DNA from: Lachnospiraceae bacterium
GTDB lineage: Bacteria > Bacillota > Clostridia > Lachnospirales > Lachnospiraceae
Direction of reading: 5' to 3'
Assembly (NCBI GenBank): GCA_024684155.1
Contig: JAIKXK010000359.1
Span: 1-13,874 of the forward strand
DNA: 13,874 nucleotides
Shown here: positions 7,101 through 13,874 of the stretch, in pieces
How the letters are laid out: every line of letters begins with the position of its first letter
How positions within the stretch are numbered: position 1 is the first letter of the stretch
The notes under the pieces: model-generated
The model's input: the letters and a program-made list of their open reading frames with translations, nothing else
What the model was told of the DNA's origin: nothing
The model's database searches: none
Made by a program: the position numbers and the translations under genes

Positions 7101-7168
7101 GAAAAATCCGCTACAAGAGGTAAGGTGGGTAAACTTTAGAGGAAACCTTTCATCTCTTGCAACGGATT
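7101..7168 (-). terminator. Long imperfect hairpin/terminator after the rhamnosidase gene
   Basis: AATCCG/CGGATT (7105-7110 and 7163-7168), a 3x3 internal loop, then CAAGAG/CTCTTG (7114-7119 and 7154-7159) form a rod. A 34-nt apical part can itself pair through AAGGT/ACCTT. On the minus strand the 3' arm runs into TTTTTC. It ends the symporter/rhamnosidase operon before the LacI-type gene. Confidence 0.7.
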
Positions 7169-7191
7169 ATTTCACAAACTAAATATTCAAT

Positions 7192-9534
7192 TTATAAATC
7201 ATAGACTCCTTCTAATAAGGTCTTTTTCTTTCCATTTGGATAAGTGAATGTCACTTCTACATCCTTTGGTATTTCTACATGGTATTGGTAAGTATTATTT
7301 TCTTTTTCATACTTCCACTCGGATACAATTCTTCCCTTTGGGGAATCATAGTATCCCTTTGCGAATCCAATAGAAGGATCTACATAAGGTCGAATCTCAA
7401 CCTGATCAAAGGTATAGTTAATGCCGCAAACTCCACTTAGTAAAAATCCGGAAACCGCACCATAAGAATAGTGATTTAGAGAATCATGAACAGTTCCATC
7501 TTCTCTAATACCATCCCAGGTCTCCCAGATAGTGGTAGCCCCCTTTGTGACTGCATATAACCAGCCAGGGCACTCTTTTTGTAATAAAAGCTTATAGGCA
7601 CTCTCCACATAACCATGTTTGCAAAGTACAAAGCATAAAAATGGTGTGGATAAAAATCCTGTATTTAAATGATAACCATTTTCTGCAACTATCTTATTTA
7701 AATCTTTCGCTGCAGTTTTTTCTTCTTCTTCTGACAACAAAGAAAAAGCAATTGGACGAACCAGCTCACACTGGCGGGTTGTTTCAATATGTCCTTCTTT
7801 CACTTGCAAATAGCGATACGCCTTTGTTGCATTTTCAGACAACTCTTTGTAATAGGTTTTGTCTTCTTTGTAACCAAGAATATCTGCTACCTTAGAAAGA
7901 ATTCTGGAAGAATATGCAAAATATGCTGTTGCCACCTCCGGTTGTCCATCAGAAAATGCCTTCTTCATGGTTTCCATTACATTAGCACCTGGTTCACACC
8001 ATTCACCATAGTCCATTCCAGTATCAATAATATATTTTCGGTATGGATTCTTTCCGAAACGATGTTTTAACTTGGTTTTTCCTGCTCGCTGAGATAAAAA
8101 ATCCACCCAACGTTTCATCATGTCATAGTTTTCTTCTAAAACAGATACATCACCAGTTTTTTCATAAACTTCAAAAGGTACAATTACAGAAGCATCGCCC
8201 CATCCTACAGAAGCTGAAAACATCTCTGCAATCTTTCCTGGTTTTCCATTTTTTGGACTGATGTAAGCCATCTTTCCATCTGCATGCTGGTTTAAGCGAA
8301 CATTAGAAAGCCATTTTCTATATACCGAAAAACTATTCATAAGATAAGTTCCTGTTCGCACAAAAACTCCTGCATCTCCTGTCCAGCCTGCACGTTCTCT
8401 TGTAGGGCAATCTGTAGGAATATCACAAAAATTCCCCTTCATACTCCACATGCTATTACGAAACAGCTGGTTTAAATCAGAATTCCCACATGTAAACCCT
8501 GCAGTTTCTCCCATATCAGAATAGACTGCTCTTGATTTTAATTGGATCTGTTCTAAAGGAATATCTGTTTCCACCTTCACATAACGAAATCCAAACATAG
8601 AAAAGAGTGGATGATATTCATTGTCACCCTCTTTACAAATATAGTGGATTTCCTGCTTGATTCCACCAGATTGATTTCTGTCACCAGGCTGAAAATTTTC
8701 AATGGTAAAATTTCCATTTTCATCCAGGGTTTCCCCATGAACCAATGTAATTTTTTGGCCTTCTTTGGCATTCTTAATGATAAGTTCACTATAACCTGCA
8801 ACATTTTGTCCAAAATCAAATACTACTTCCTTATTGGAGACATCAATCTGTTTTCCTGTAAATTCTTCCATGGCACGAATTGGTACTGTCTCAGTTGGAA
8901 CTAAGGTTTCATATCCAAGATTTAAAACCCTCGCACTTTTCCAGACACCAGTTTCTACGAAACCATCTTTTCTGGCATCATAATCTTCGCCAAGTTCCAG
9001 ATCTGTTAAAGTAATTGATCCATCTTCACAAGCTTCCCAGGTTTCATCAGAAACTACGATTGTTTCAGGATTAACTACTCTCTTATCCTCTTCTATATGG
9101 CAAATTTGTATCTGACAAAAGAAAGATAAATCTTCTCCAAATAGATTTCGAACTCCATCAATTCCATTGCAACCACGATACCATCCATCACCTAAGGTAA
9201 CAAAAAGTTCGTTTTCTCCCTCTACCAGTATATCTGTAACATCATAAACCTGATACTGTAAACGTTTCTCATATTCATCACAGCCAGGGGTAAGCAATGC
9301 ATCGCCTACCCTCTGTCCGTTTAATTTACATTCATACAAGCCATGTGCTGTAGCTGTTAATATGATTCTGTTTTTTTCATCAGAAAGAAGTTCTCCTTTC
9401 TTTACAGAAAATTTCTTTCTTAAATATCCAGCACCTTTTCTTACTTCAGGAGTAGTTTGTTCCTCCGGGGTAATCCATGCCGCCTTAAAGTCAGATATCT
9501 TCATGCCTTTTATATATGACTTGCACTCTTTCAT
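7192..9534 (-). CDS. Alpha-L-rhamnosidase, glycoside hydrolase family 78
   Basis: A 780-residue inverting glycosidase that releases L-rhamnose from rhamnosides such as plant glycosides. N-terminal beta domains (about 1-340) include the carbohydrate-binding-like segment LNGQRVGDALLTPGCDEY (71-88) and FDFGQNVAGY (239-248). The (alpha/alpha)6 catalytic domain carries DIPTDCPTRERAGWTGDA with Asp375, Glu380 and Asp387, and TTIWETWDG with Glu671 as the likely second carboxylate. A C-terminal beta domain follows. No signal peptide is seen, so cleavage should be cytosolic after uptake by the upstream symporter. The longest frame begins at 9600 inside the symporter gene. The ATG at 9534 is chosen because TAGGAG lies 7 nt before it; this sequence also contains the symporter stop codon TAG, 10 nt upstream, suggesting coupled translation. 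The exact rhamnoside is unknown. Confidence 0.93.
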   Translation of the reverse strand: MKECKSYIKGMKISDFKAAWITPEEQTTPEVRKGAGYLRKKFSVKKGELLSDEKNRIILTATAHGLYECKLNGQRVGDALLTPGCDEYEKRLQYQVYDVTDILVEGENELFVTLGDGWYRGCNGIDGVRNLFGEDLSFFCQIQICHIEEDKRVVNPETIVVSDETWEACEDGSITLTDLELGEDYDARKDGFVETGVWKSARVLNLGYETLVPTETVPIRAMEEFTGKQIDVSNKEVVFDFGQNVAGYSELIIKNAKEGQKITLVHGETLDENGNFTIENFQPGDRNQSGGIKQEIHYICKEGDNEYHPLFSMFGFRYVKVETDIPLEQIQLKSRAVYSDMGETAGFTCGNSDLNQLFRNSMWSMKGNFCDIPTDCPTRERAGWTGDAGVFVRTGTYLMNSFSVYRKWLSNVRLNQHADGKMAYISPKNGKPGKIAEMFSASVGWGDASVIVPFEVYEKTGDVSVLEENYDMMKRWVDFLSQRAGKTKLKHRFGKNPYRKYIIDTGMDYGEWCEPGANVMETMKKAFSDGQPEVATAYFAYSSRILSKVADILGYKEDKTYYKELSENATKAYRYLQVKEGHIETTRQCELVRPIAFSLLSEEEEKTAAKDLNKIVAENGYHLNTGFLSTPFLCFVLCKHGYVESAYKLLLQKECPGWLYAVTKGATTIWETWDGIREDGTVHDSLNHYSYGAVSGFLLSGVCGINYTFDQVEIRPYVDPSIGFAKGYYDSPKGRIVSEWKYEKENNTYQYHVEIPKDVEVTFTYPNGKKKTLLEGVYDL

Positions 9535-9544
9535 ATAAAAACTC

Positions 9545-11068
9545 CTACTCGCTATCTTTGGCCATAGCCTCAGCTTTTTTCTCTTCAATATTCTTTGCAA
9601 CTTCTACCATTCTTTCTTTATCCAAAGAGTAGCCCTTCATTGCAATAATATTGATAATCCATCCAACAATTGGAAGTCCTAAGAATAGCACCATTGTCAT
9701 CCAAAAGATTTCAGGTGTAGCTTCATCACCCATCTGAGGCACTGTATTTTTATATCCAATAAAGGATACACAAATTGCAGCGACAGTAGAACAGATAGAA
9801 GTGATTAACTTATCAACGAATGAATATACACCACCAATAACTGCTGGCATGTAGTTTCCAGAACGTTCTAACTCATAATCAACAACGTCAGCACGCATTG
9901 CTGTACCTGTGGTAGTAAGAACCATCTTTACACCAGTAAGAGCTGTACTTAAAACTGCATAAATAATAACCGGTAATCCCATTACACCAACACTCTTCAT
10001 TCCATCTACACCTAAGTATAAGAAGAACAGGAAGTTAATTGTTGTAATACCAATTGCTATCCAGGACCAAACAATGGTTGATTTCTTTGCACCATATCGT
10101 GCTACATAAATACCTCCTGCAAAAGCGAAGAAAATACCAATAATCATAGAGAAGTTACCTACCATAGTAGACATCATATAACTTCCAATTAAGATACCAT
10201 TTAACATGGTTCCGATAATTGACTGTGAAGCAACCTGCTGTGCAAATTTATCTGAAGCCAAAGTCAAAATGAACATTCTGGTTTCTTTATTCTGTGAGAA
10301 TACATTCCACATATCTTTCATGGTAATCTTTGCTTCAGGATCTTTCTTTCCTTTACCACCAAGAGCCATAAAGGTTTCTTCTGTATCTACATTTCTAAGA
10401 CCGATACAAGCAACAATTACAAAGAATAACGCCACACCTGCATATAAGAAACATGCTTCTTTTAACATTGGTGCATTATACTGATTGTCATATTTAGGTA
10501 AAATTAAAAATGCAATAATGGTATTAAATACAAGTGGTGTAATGTAAGAATACATAGTTGAAATTAAACCATTCATTGGACGCTGTGTAGGGTCATTAGT
10601 AATAATAATACTAACTGTAGCACCTGATACATTGTTTAATGTATAACCAATAATATAGATAACATATGCAAGAATAAATACTGCAATTCCTGTAGCTCCA
10701 CTAAATTTACCTGATGCCCAATTGTACATTGTTAGGACACCAATCGTAGCGCATAGCCAACCAATTACCAAGAAAATACGAACCTTACCGTGCTTTGCAG
10801 GGAACTTTTCGTATATTGCTGCGGCGATGGCGTCTGTAAATCCATCAAACAAACGAGAACCGGTAATAATGATACCTGCAACTGCTGTAGCAATTCCATA
10901 ACCTTCACTTGCAATGTAACTTGCGTACATCATAAGTAGGTAAAAGCAAATACCACACCCGTTATTTGCATTTCCCAATATCATCTCCCATAATTTTGCC
11001 TTACGGTACTGAACGCCATCTCTTGCACTTGCGTTCAACATACCCTTTAGGCCGCCGTTATTTCCCAT
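9545..11068 (-). CDS. GPH-family (MelB-like) glycoside:cation symporter
   Basis: A 507-residue polytopic membrane protein of the major facilitator superfamily with about 12 hydrophobic segments. The family motif SRLFDGFTDAIAAAIYEKF (71-89) carries Asp75 and Asp79, equivalent to the cation-site acids of MelB-type carriers, followed by KHGKVRIFLVIG. A long charged cytoplasmic loop (around 235-265: GGKGKKDPEAKITMKDMW) lies between the two halves. The C-terminus is charged and Glu/Lys/Ala-rich. Members import oligosaccharides, glycosides or uronides with Na+ or H+. Being first in an operon with a cytosolic GH78 enzyme points to uptake of an intact rhamnoside. The ATG has AGGAGG 8 nt upstream. Transcription is divergent from the AraC-type gene. 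Substrate and coupling ion are inferred from family and context only. Confidence 0.9.
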   Translation of the reverse strand: MGNNGGLKGMLNASARDGVQYRKAKLWEMILGNANNGCGICFYLLMMYASYIASEGYGIATAVAGIIITGSRLFDGFTDAIAAAIYEKFPAKHGKVRIFLVIGWLCATIGVLTMYNWASGKFSGATGIAVFILAYVIYIIGYTLNNVSGATVSIIITNDPTQRPMNGLISTMYSYITPLVFNTIIAFLILPKYDNQYNAPMLKEACFLYAGVALFFVIVACIGLRNVDTEETFMALGGKGKKDPEAKITMKDMWNVFSQNKETRMFILTLASDKFAQQVASQSIIGTMLNGILIGSYMMSTMVGNFSMIIGIFFAFAGGIYVARYGAKKSTIVWSWIAIGITTINFLFFLYLGVDGMKSVGVMGLPVIIYAVLSTALTGVKMVLTTTGTAMRADVVDYELERSGNYMPAVIGGVYSFVDKLITSICSTVAAICVSFIGYKNTVPQMGDEATPEIFWMTMVLFLGLPIVGWIINIIAMKGYSLDKERMVEVAKNIEEKKAEAMAKDSE

Positions 11069-11134
11069 AACTATATCCTCCTTTTATCCTTCGCTGCATA
11101 TTACAGCATGCCTTTCTTAATCAAAATATAGCAA

Positions 11135-11178
11135 GATTTACAATATTGTGATATTATGGATTTGCTCTATATATCACA
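11135..11178. promoter_or_regulatory. Operator-like repeats in the symporter/araC divergent region
   Basis: The 137-bp intergenic region contains a perfect inverted repeat TGTGATAT (11147-11154) / ATATCACA (11171-11178) with a 16-bp gap. A direct repeat GATTTAC / GATTTGC (11135-11141, 11159-11165) lies 24 bp apart, and the palindrome ACAATATTGT is at 11140-11149. AraC-type activators commonly bind such paired half-sites near divergent promoters, so these are candidate sites for the adjacent regulator. Function is inferred. Confidence 0.5.
11146..11173 (+). promoter_or_regulatory. Weak candidate promoter for the araC-type gene
   Basis: TTGTGA (11146-11151), a 16-bp spacer and TATATA (11168-11173) match four of six bases in each box, about 32 bp before the ATG. 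It overlaps the inverted repeat, which would allow autoregulation. Confidence 0.3.
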
Positions 11179-11205
11179 TTTTAGTTTTATTTAAGGAATG
11201 ACGTT

Positions 11206-12432
11206 ATGACCGATGCATTAAAATATCTTTGGAAATTTTTAAGTGGGAACTATCATATCTTTTACTATATTTATAACGATGATATGGAGTTATTAGAGAT
11301 GTATCCCGAGGATTCTACTTTGTTTGATTACATCATTCGTGCCATTGACCTTACAGCTCCCCTGTTAGAAAACACTACCTCCTTACATGGACCAATGATT
11401 CTTGGTACAGATTTAGGTGTCAATTATATTGGTGTAACGGAATATACAAAAAAAGGCACCCGTCGCCACCACATTTTAGGTCCCATTTCTTCCCAGACAT
11501 TGAACCGGAATTCTCTAACTGAAATCTTTGATCAGTTTTTATACCGCACACAGGCCAGCTCTATAAAAAATATAGTAGAAGAATATATGAGCATCCCTGT
11601 TTTATCTACTACCATTCAATATCAGTACGCCATCCAGTTTTATAGCGCTATTGTGGGCGAAGTCTGTACAGTTAATAATATTATATTCCCAAAACGGGAA
11701 GCTGATACCTCCCCTTTATTTTCTTCCATTATTGACGGAGAAAAGGATGCTGCAAAAGCCCAGTGGACTTTAGAGCAGGCCGATTTTTCTGCTATTTACG
11801 ACGGAAATATGGAGCACCTTTATCAGTCTGTAAACACAACCATCAATAAAATGCCTATTCGTTCCGTTTATGCAAAAGATTCTCTTCGCTCCGGAAAAGA
11901 TATGCTTTTAATGTATTTAGGAAAGTGTGTTTATGCCGCCATCAGCGGAGGACTCCCCCCAGAAATTGGATATCATCTCCAGCTTTACTATGTCGAACAG
12001 ATTGAGAATTGCAACACCTTAATGGATTTACGTCAATGCGCCCTGGAATTTCAAAAAGACTATATTACCAGAGTGCACGCCATAAAATATGAGGCAAAAA
12101 AATATTCCCAACCTGTAATCCAGTGTCGGGAATATATTAAACTTCATTTAGAGGAAGAAATTAACCTTCAGGTAATCTCTTCCCATTTTAATTATAGTGT
12201 CTACTACTTTTCTAGAAAGTTCAAAGAAGAATGTGGCTGTACCGTAAATGACTACATTAAAGAGCAACGCATTGAGCGGGCAAAAACTTTGCTTACTACC
12301 ACTGAACTCTCTATCGGAGACATCTGTGACAAGCTTTGTTTTTCTTCTTCCAGTTTTTTTATATCTGTGTTTAAAAAATACACCGGCACCACTCCTGTAA
12401 ACTATCGCTTACGAGGACAATCAACAAACTAA
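11206..12432 (+). CDS. AraC-family transcriptional regulator
   Basis: A 408-residue protein. The last ~100 residues form the double helix-turn-helix of the AraC/XylS family: first motif about 321-341 (LQVISSHFNYSVYYFSRKFK), second about 368-391. It ends in CFSSSSFFISVFKKYTGTTPVNYR, very close to the family signature. The N-terminal ~300 residues do not resemble the usual AraC cupin. They include a predicted mixed alpha/beta part with GTDLGVNYIGVTEY and HHILGPISS (67-97) and a helical region, so effector sensing is undefined. AAGGAA lies 7 nt before the ATG. It is divergent from the symporter/rhamnosidase operon and is the obvious candidate activator of it, perhaps responding to rhamnose or a rhamnoside. 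Its TAA overlaps the TAG of the convergent reductase gene. Confidence 0.92.
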   Translation: MTDALKYLWKFLSGNYHIFYYIYNDDMELLEMYPEDSTLFDYIIRAIDLTAPLLENTTSLHGPMILGTDLGVNYIGVTEYTKKGTRRHHILGPISSQTLNRNSLTEIFDQFLYRTQASSIKNIVEEYMSIPVLSTTIQYQYAIQFYSAIVGEVCTVNNIIFPKREADTSPLFSSIIDGEKDAAKAQWTLEQADFSAIYDGNMEHLYQSVNTTINKMPIRSVYAKDSLRSGKDMLLMYLGKCVYAAISGGLPPEIGYHLQLYYVEQIENCNTLMDLRQCALEFQKDYITRVHAIKYEAKKYSQPVIQCREYIKLHLEEEINLQVISSHFNYSVYYFSRKFKEECGCTVNDYIKEQRIERAKTLLTTTELSIGDICDKLCFSSSSFFISVFKKYTGTTPVNYRLRGQSTN

Positions 12433-13559
12433 ACCTCAAAGGTATTTGCAACCTTTACCAATAGGTTTCGAATTTCTAAATGCTGAGGACATACTTTTTC
12501 ACATTTACCACATTTAATACAATCAGAAGCTTTTCCATGACCATGGCGAAGGGCGTTTTCATGAATCACATCTCCCTTTGTATTATGGAAGGCCTCTTTT
12601 GCATTAAAGGCCGCAAACATTTCAGGAATTAAAATTCCCTTTGGACATTCATTTTCTTCAATACAGTATTTGCAGGATGTACAAGGGATTAGATCCAGGC
12701 CCTTCATAACACCACATACCTTTGCAAGGGCATCATACTCTATATCATTTAATGGAGTAAAATCCTTCATAAAAGAAAGATTATCCTGCATCTGATTCAT
12801 ATCGCTCATTCCAGATAGAATCACTGCCATCTGAGGAAAACTTGCAGCAAAACGAATGGCGTAAGAAGCATTGCTTCCACCTTCTAGTTCCCTTAGAATT
12901 CCATCTGCCTTCTCTGGAAGATTTACTAAACTTCCTCCTTTTACAGGTTCCATTACAAGCACTGGCTTTTGATGTTTTTCACAAACTTCATATACCTTTC
13001 TACTCTCTACTGTCTCATCCTCATAGTCTAAGTAGTTAAACTGAATCTGTACCACCTCAACTTCTGGATGGTCTGTCAAAATCATATCCAACACTTCAGC
13101 TTTATCATGGAAAGATATTCCCAAATGACGAATTTTCCCCTCTTTCTTAAGCTGTGATGCCACTTCATAAGCATGACATCTTTGATACTGCTTATAATTT
13201 TCTTTATTTTGAGCATGCATTAAGTAGAAATCAAAATAATCTACGCCGCACCACTCTAACTGTTGTTCAAAGAAGGGACGAATCTCTTCCTCTGTTTTAA
13301 AAAAGGTCTCCGTTAATTTATTGGTTAACAAAAACTTACTTCGATCATATCGTTTTGCTACACATTCACGAATTGCAATTTCAGATTTTCCGTTAATATA
13401 TCCATGAGCTGTGTCAAAATAATTAAATCCGGCCTCTGTAAAGGCATCTGCCATTTTAGTAAATTCTTCATAATCTACTTCTTCTCCATTCATAGGAAGA
13501 CGCATACAACCAAAGGCAAAATTACCCATTACTTCAGGGAAAAATTTATTTTTCTCCAT
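12429..13559 (-). CDS. Aldo/keto reductase with C-terminal 4Fe-4S ferredoxin domain
   Basis: A 376-residue cytosolic oxidoreductase. The N-terminal TIM-barrel AKR domain has the full catalytic tetrad: Asp49 and Tyr54 in FDTAHGY, Lys81 in LLTNK, His115 in FYLMHAQN. The C-terminal part (about 290-360) has two Cys clusters: C293, C296, C299, C305 (with five residues before the last Cys) and the regular CIKCGKCEKVCP, C347, C350, C353, C357. Such fused proteins are common in anaerobes and are thought to pass electrons between NAD(P)H or ferredoxin and a carbonyl substrate; the substrate is unknown. The longest frame starts at 13589, but GGAG lies a few nt before the ATG at 13559 and none suits the earlier ATG, which sits in a palindrome. 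The 3' end overlaps the convergent araC-type gene by 4 bp. Confidence 0.92.
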   Translation of the reverse strand: MEKNKFFPEVMGNFAFGCMRLPMNGEEVDYEEFTKMADAFTEAGFNYFDTAHGYINGKSEIAIRECVAKRYDRSKFLLTNKLTETFFKTEEEIRPFFEQQLEWCGVDYFDFYLMHAQNKENYKQYQRCHAYEVASQLKKEGKIRHLGISFHDKAEVLDMILTDHPEVEVVQIQFNYLDYEDETVESRKVYEVCEKHQKPVLVMEPVKGGSLVNLPEKADGILRELEGGSNASYAIRFAASFPQMAVILSGMSDMNQMQDNLSFMKDFTPLNDIEYDALAKVCGVMKGLDLIPCTSCKYCIEENECPKGILIPEMFAAFNAKEAFHNTKGDVIHENALRHGHGKASDCIKCGKCEKVCPQHLEIRNLLVKVANTFEV

Positions 13560-13580
13560 ACTACTCCTACCTTTCTTTTC

Positions 13581-13601
13581 ATACCTCATACGTATAGGTA
13601 T
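13581..13601. promoter_or_regulatory. Operator-like palindrome in the reductase 5' leader
   Basis: ATACCT-ATAC / GTAT-AGGTAT forms 10-bp arms, perfect except for one extra C at 13587. It lies directly downstream of the candidate -10, where a repressor would cover the transcription start. No known regulator is matched. Confidence 0.45.
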
Positions 13602-13608
13602 TTTATCA
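13600..13608 (-). promoter_or_regulatory. Putative extended -10 of the reductase gene
   Basis: The minus strand reads TGA-TAAAAT (TAAAAT at 13600-13605), about 40 bp before the chosen ATG. The -35 region (TTTTTA at 17 bp) is poor. Confidence 0.4.
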
Positions 13609-13620
13609 CGATTTACCAGC

Positions 13621-13670
13621 GATAAAAATATCTTTCTTCGACCTTTTCTCTAAAAAAGAAAGACTTTATC
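13621..13670. repeat. AT-rich imperfect inverted repeat upstream of the reductase promoter
   Basis: GATAAA (13621-13626) and CTTTCTT (13632-13638) pair with AAGAAAG (13656-13662) and TTTATC (13665-13670) around a 17-nt loop. On the minus strand it is followed by a T-rich run, so it could be a weak terminator for a gene entering from the right. Confidence 0.4.
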
Positions 13671-13686
13671 CGAAGAGTATCCTCCG

Positions 13687-13713
13687 AAAAAACCTTTCAC
13701 TCCCAATGGGTTT
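13687..13713 (-). terminator. Weak terminator-like hairpin
   Basis: On the minus strand AAACC (13713-13709), a 14-nt loop and GGTTT (13694-13690) are followed by further T (13689-13687). The stem is only 5 bp. It would lie 4 nt after the stop codon at 13717-13719 in the minus-strand copy of the foldback arm. Confidence 0.3.
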
Positions 13714-13874
13714 ATTCTATTTTAAATTCTCTAAAAATTCATAGATTACTTCTTCCTGGAGAAGAGTTCCAAATGAAGTTTTAGAACATTTTTTAAATGA
13801 GACTTATGAGGGACGTTTCCAGGAAGAAGTAATCTATGAATTTTTAGAGAATTTAAAATAGAATAAACCCATTG
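13704..13874. repeat. Foldback: 57-bp perfect inverted repeat with 57-nt spacer, running to the window end
   Basis: The left arm 13704-13760 is the exact reverse complement of the right arm 13818-13874; the outer ends are CAATGGGTTTATT / AATAAACCCATTG. The spacer 13761-13817 is not repeated. The right arm ends exactly at the last base, so the full length and any target duplication cannot be seen. It may be a foldback or MITE-like element, a small invertible segment, or a chimeric or assembly artefact at a contig end. Confidence 0.95.
13745..13861 (+). other. Coding-like 3' gene fragment across the foldback spacer and right arm
   Basis: One plus-strand frame is open from 13745 to the TAG at 13859-13861 and reads like the C-terminus of a real protein (VPNEVLEHFLNETYEGRF, then QEEVIYEFLENLK, stop). 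It has no start codon or ribosome binding site, and its upstream part is the inverted arm. It may be the tail of a gene whose body is missing because of the foldback junction. The protein family was not recognised. Confidence 0.3.

Noticed and set aside
8577..8904. Open frames on both strands inside the rhamnosidase gene
   Set aside because: They lie within a clear GH78 reading frame, have no ribosome binding site and resemble no family.
11147..11178. TGTGA...TCACA as a CRP/cAMP receptor site
   Set aside because: The half-sites are 22 bp apart rather than 6, and Clostridia generally lack cAMP-CRP control, so a local regulator is more likely.
13626..13784. Plus-strand open frame running into the foldback left arm
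   Set aside because: It has no start codon or ribosome binding site, its sequence is low-complexity and Lys/Ser-rich, and it crosses the putative promoter and hairpins.
13704..13874. Foldback as a complete insertion sequence or prophage attachment site
   Set aside because: It is only 171 bp, contains no transposase or integrase, and no target duplication can be seen because the window ends at the arm.

Overview
The window looks like chromosomal DNA of a low-GC Gram-positive anaerobe of the class Clostridia, most likely a gut Lachnospiraceae. The basis is AT-rich DNA with strong AGGAGG-type ribosome binding sites, extended -10 promoters, many intrinsic terminators and a familiar gene set. No rRNA, tRNA, CRISPR array, prophage or insertion sequence with a transposase was seen. 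The left edge cuts through a gene. The right edge stops exactly where the arm of a large foldback repeat stops, so this may be a whole contig ending at a repeat.

Layout. (1) 1-966 (+): 3' part of an HD-GYP cyclic-di-GMP phosphodiesterase, ending at a bidirectional terminator shared with the convergent murA. (2) 1020-2318 (-): murA, first step of peptidoglycan precursor synthesis, with its own extended -10 promoter just downstream of a terminator. (3) 2414-4673 (-): a two-gene operon of a P-loop kinase and a sucrose-phosphorylase-family GH13_18 enzyme. It has its own promoter and is bounded by terminators on both sides. (4) 4881-7039 (-): a LacI-family regulator, a small unknown protein and the peptidoglycan-editing factor PgeF, probably co-transcribed. 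(5) 7192-11068 (-): a rhamnoside-use operon, GPH-type sugar:cation symporter followed by a cytoplasmic GH78 alpha-L-rhamnosidase. It is divergent from (6) 11206-12432 (+), an AraC-family regulator. The shared 137-bp intergenic region carries an inverted repeat and a direct repeat that could be its operators. (7) 12429-13559 (-): an aldo/keto reductase with a C-terminal two-cluster ferredoxin domain, whose stop codon overlaps that of the araC gene. (8) 13590-13874: no complete gene. It holds an operator-like palindrome, an AT-rich hairpin and a 57-bp perfect inverted repeat around a 57-nt spacer.

How the parts work together. The symporter/rhamnosidase/AraC group reads as a self-contained cassette. 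Rhamnosides are imported intact, rhamnose is released inside the cell, and the divergent regulator controls the pair. The kinase/GH13_18 pair suggests phosphorolysis of a glucoside to glucose 1-phosphate, with the kinase possibly phosphorylating the released aglycone, but the substrate cannot be read from the sequence. Several starts differ from the longest open frame: the kinase, rhamnosidase and reductase starts were moved inward to codons with a proper Shine-Dalgarno sequence, and the LacI gene uses TTG.
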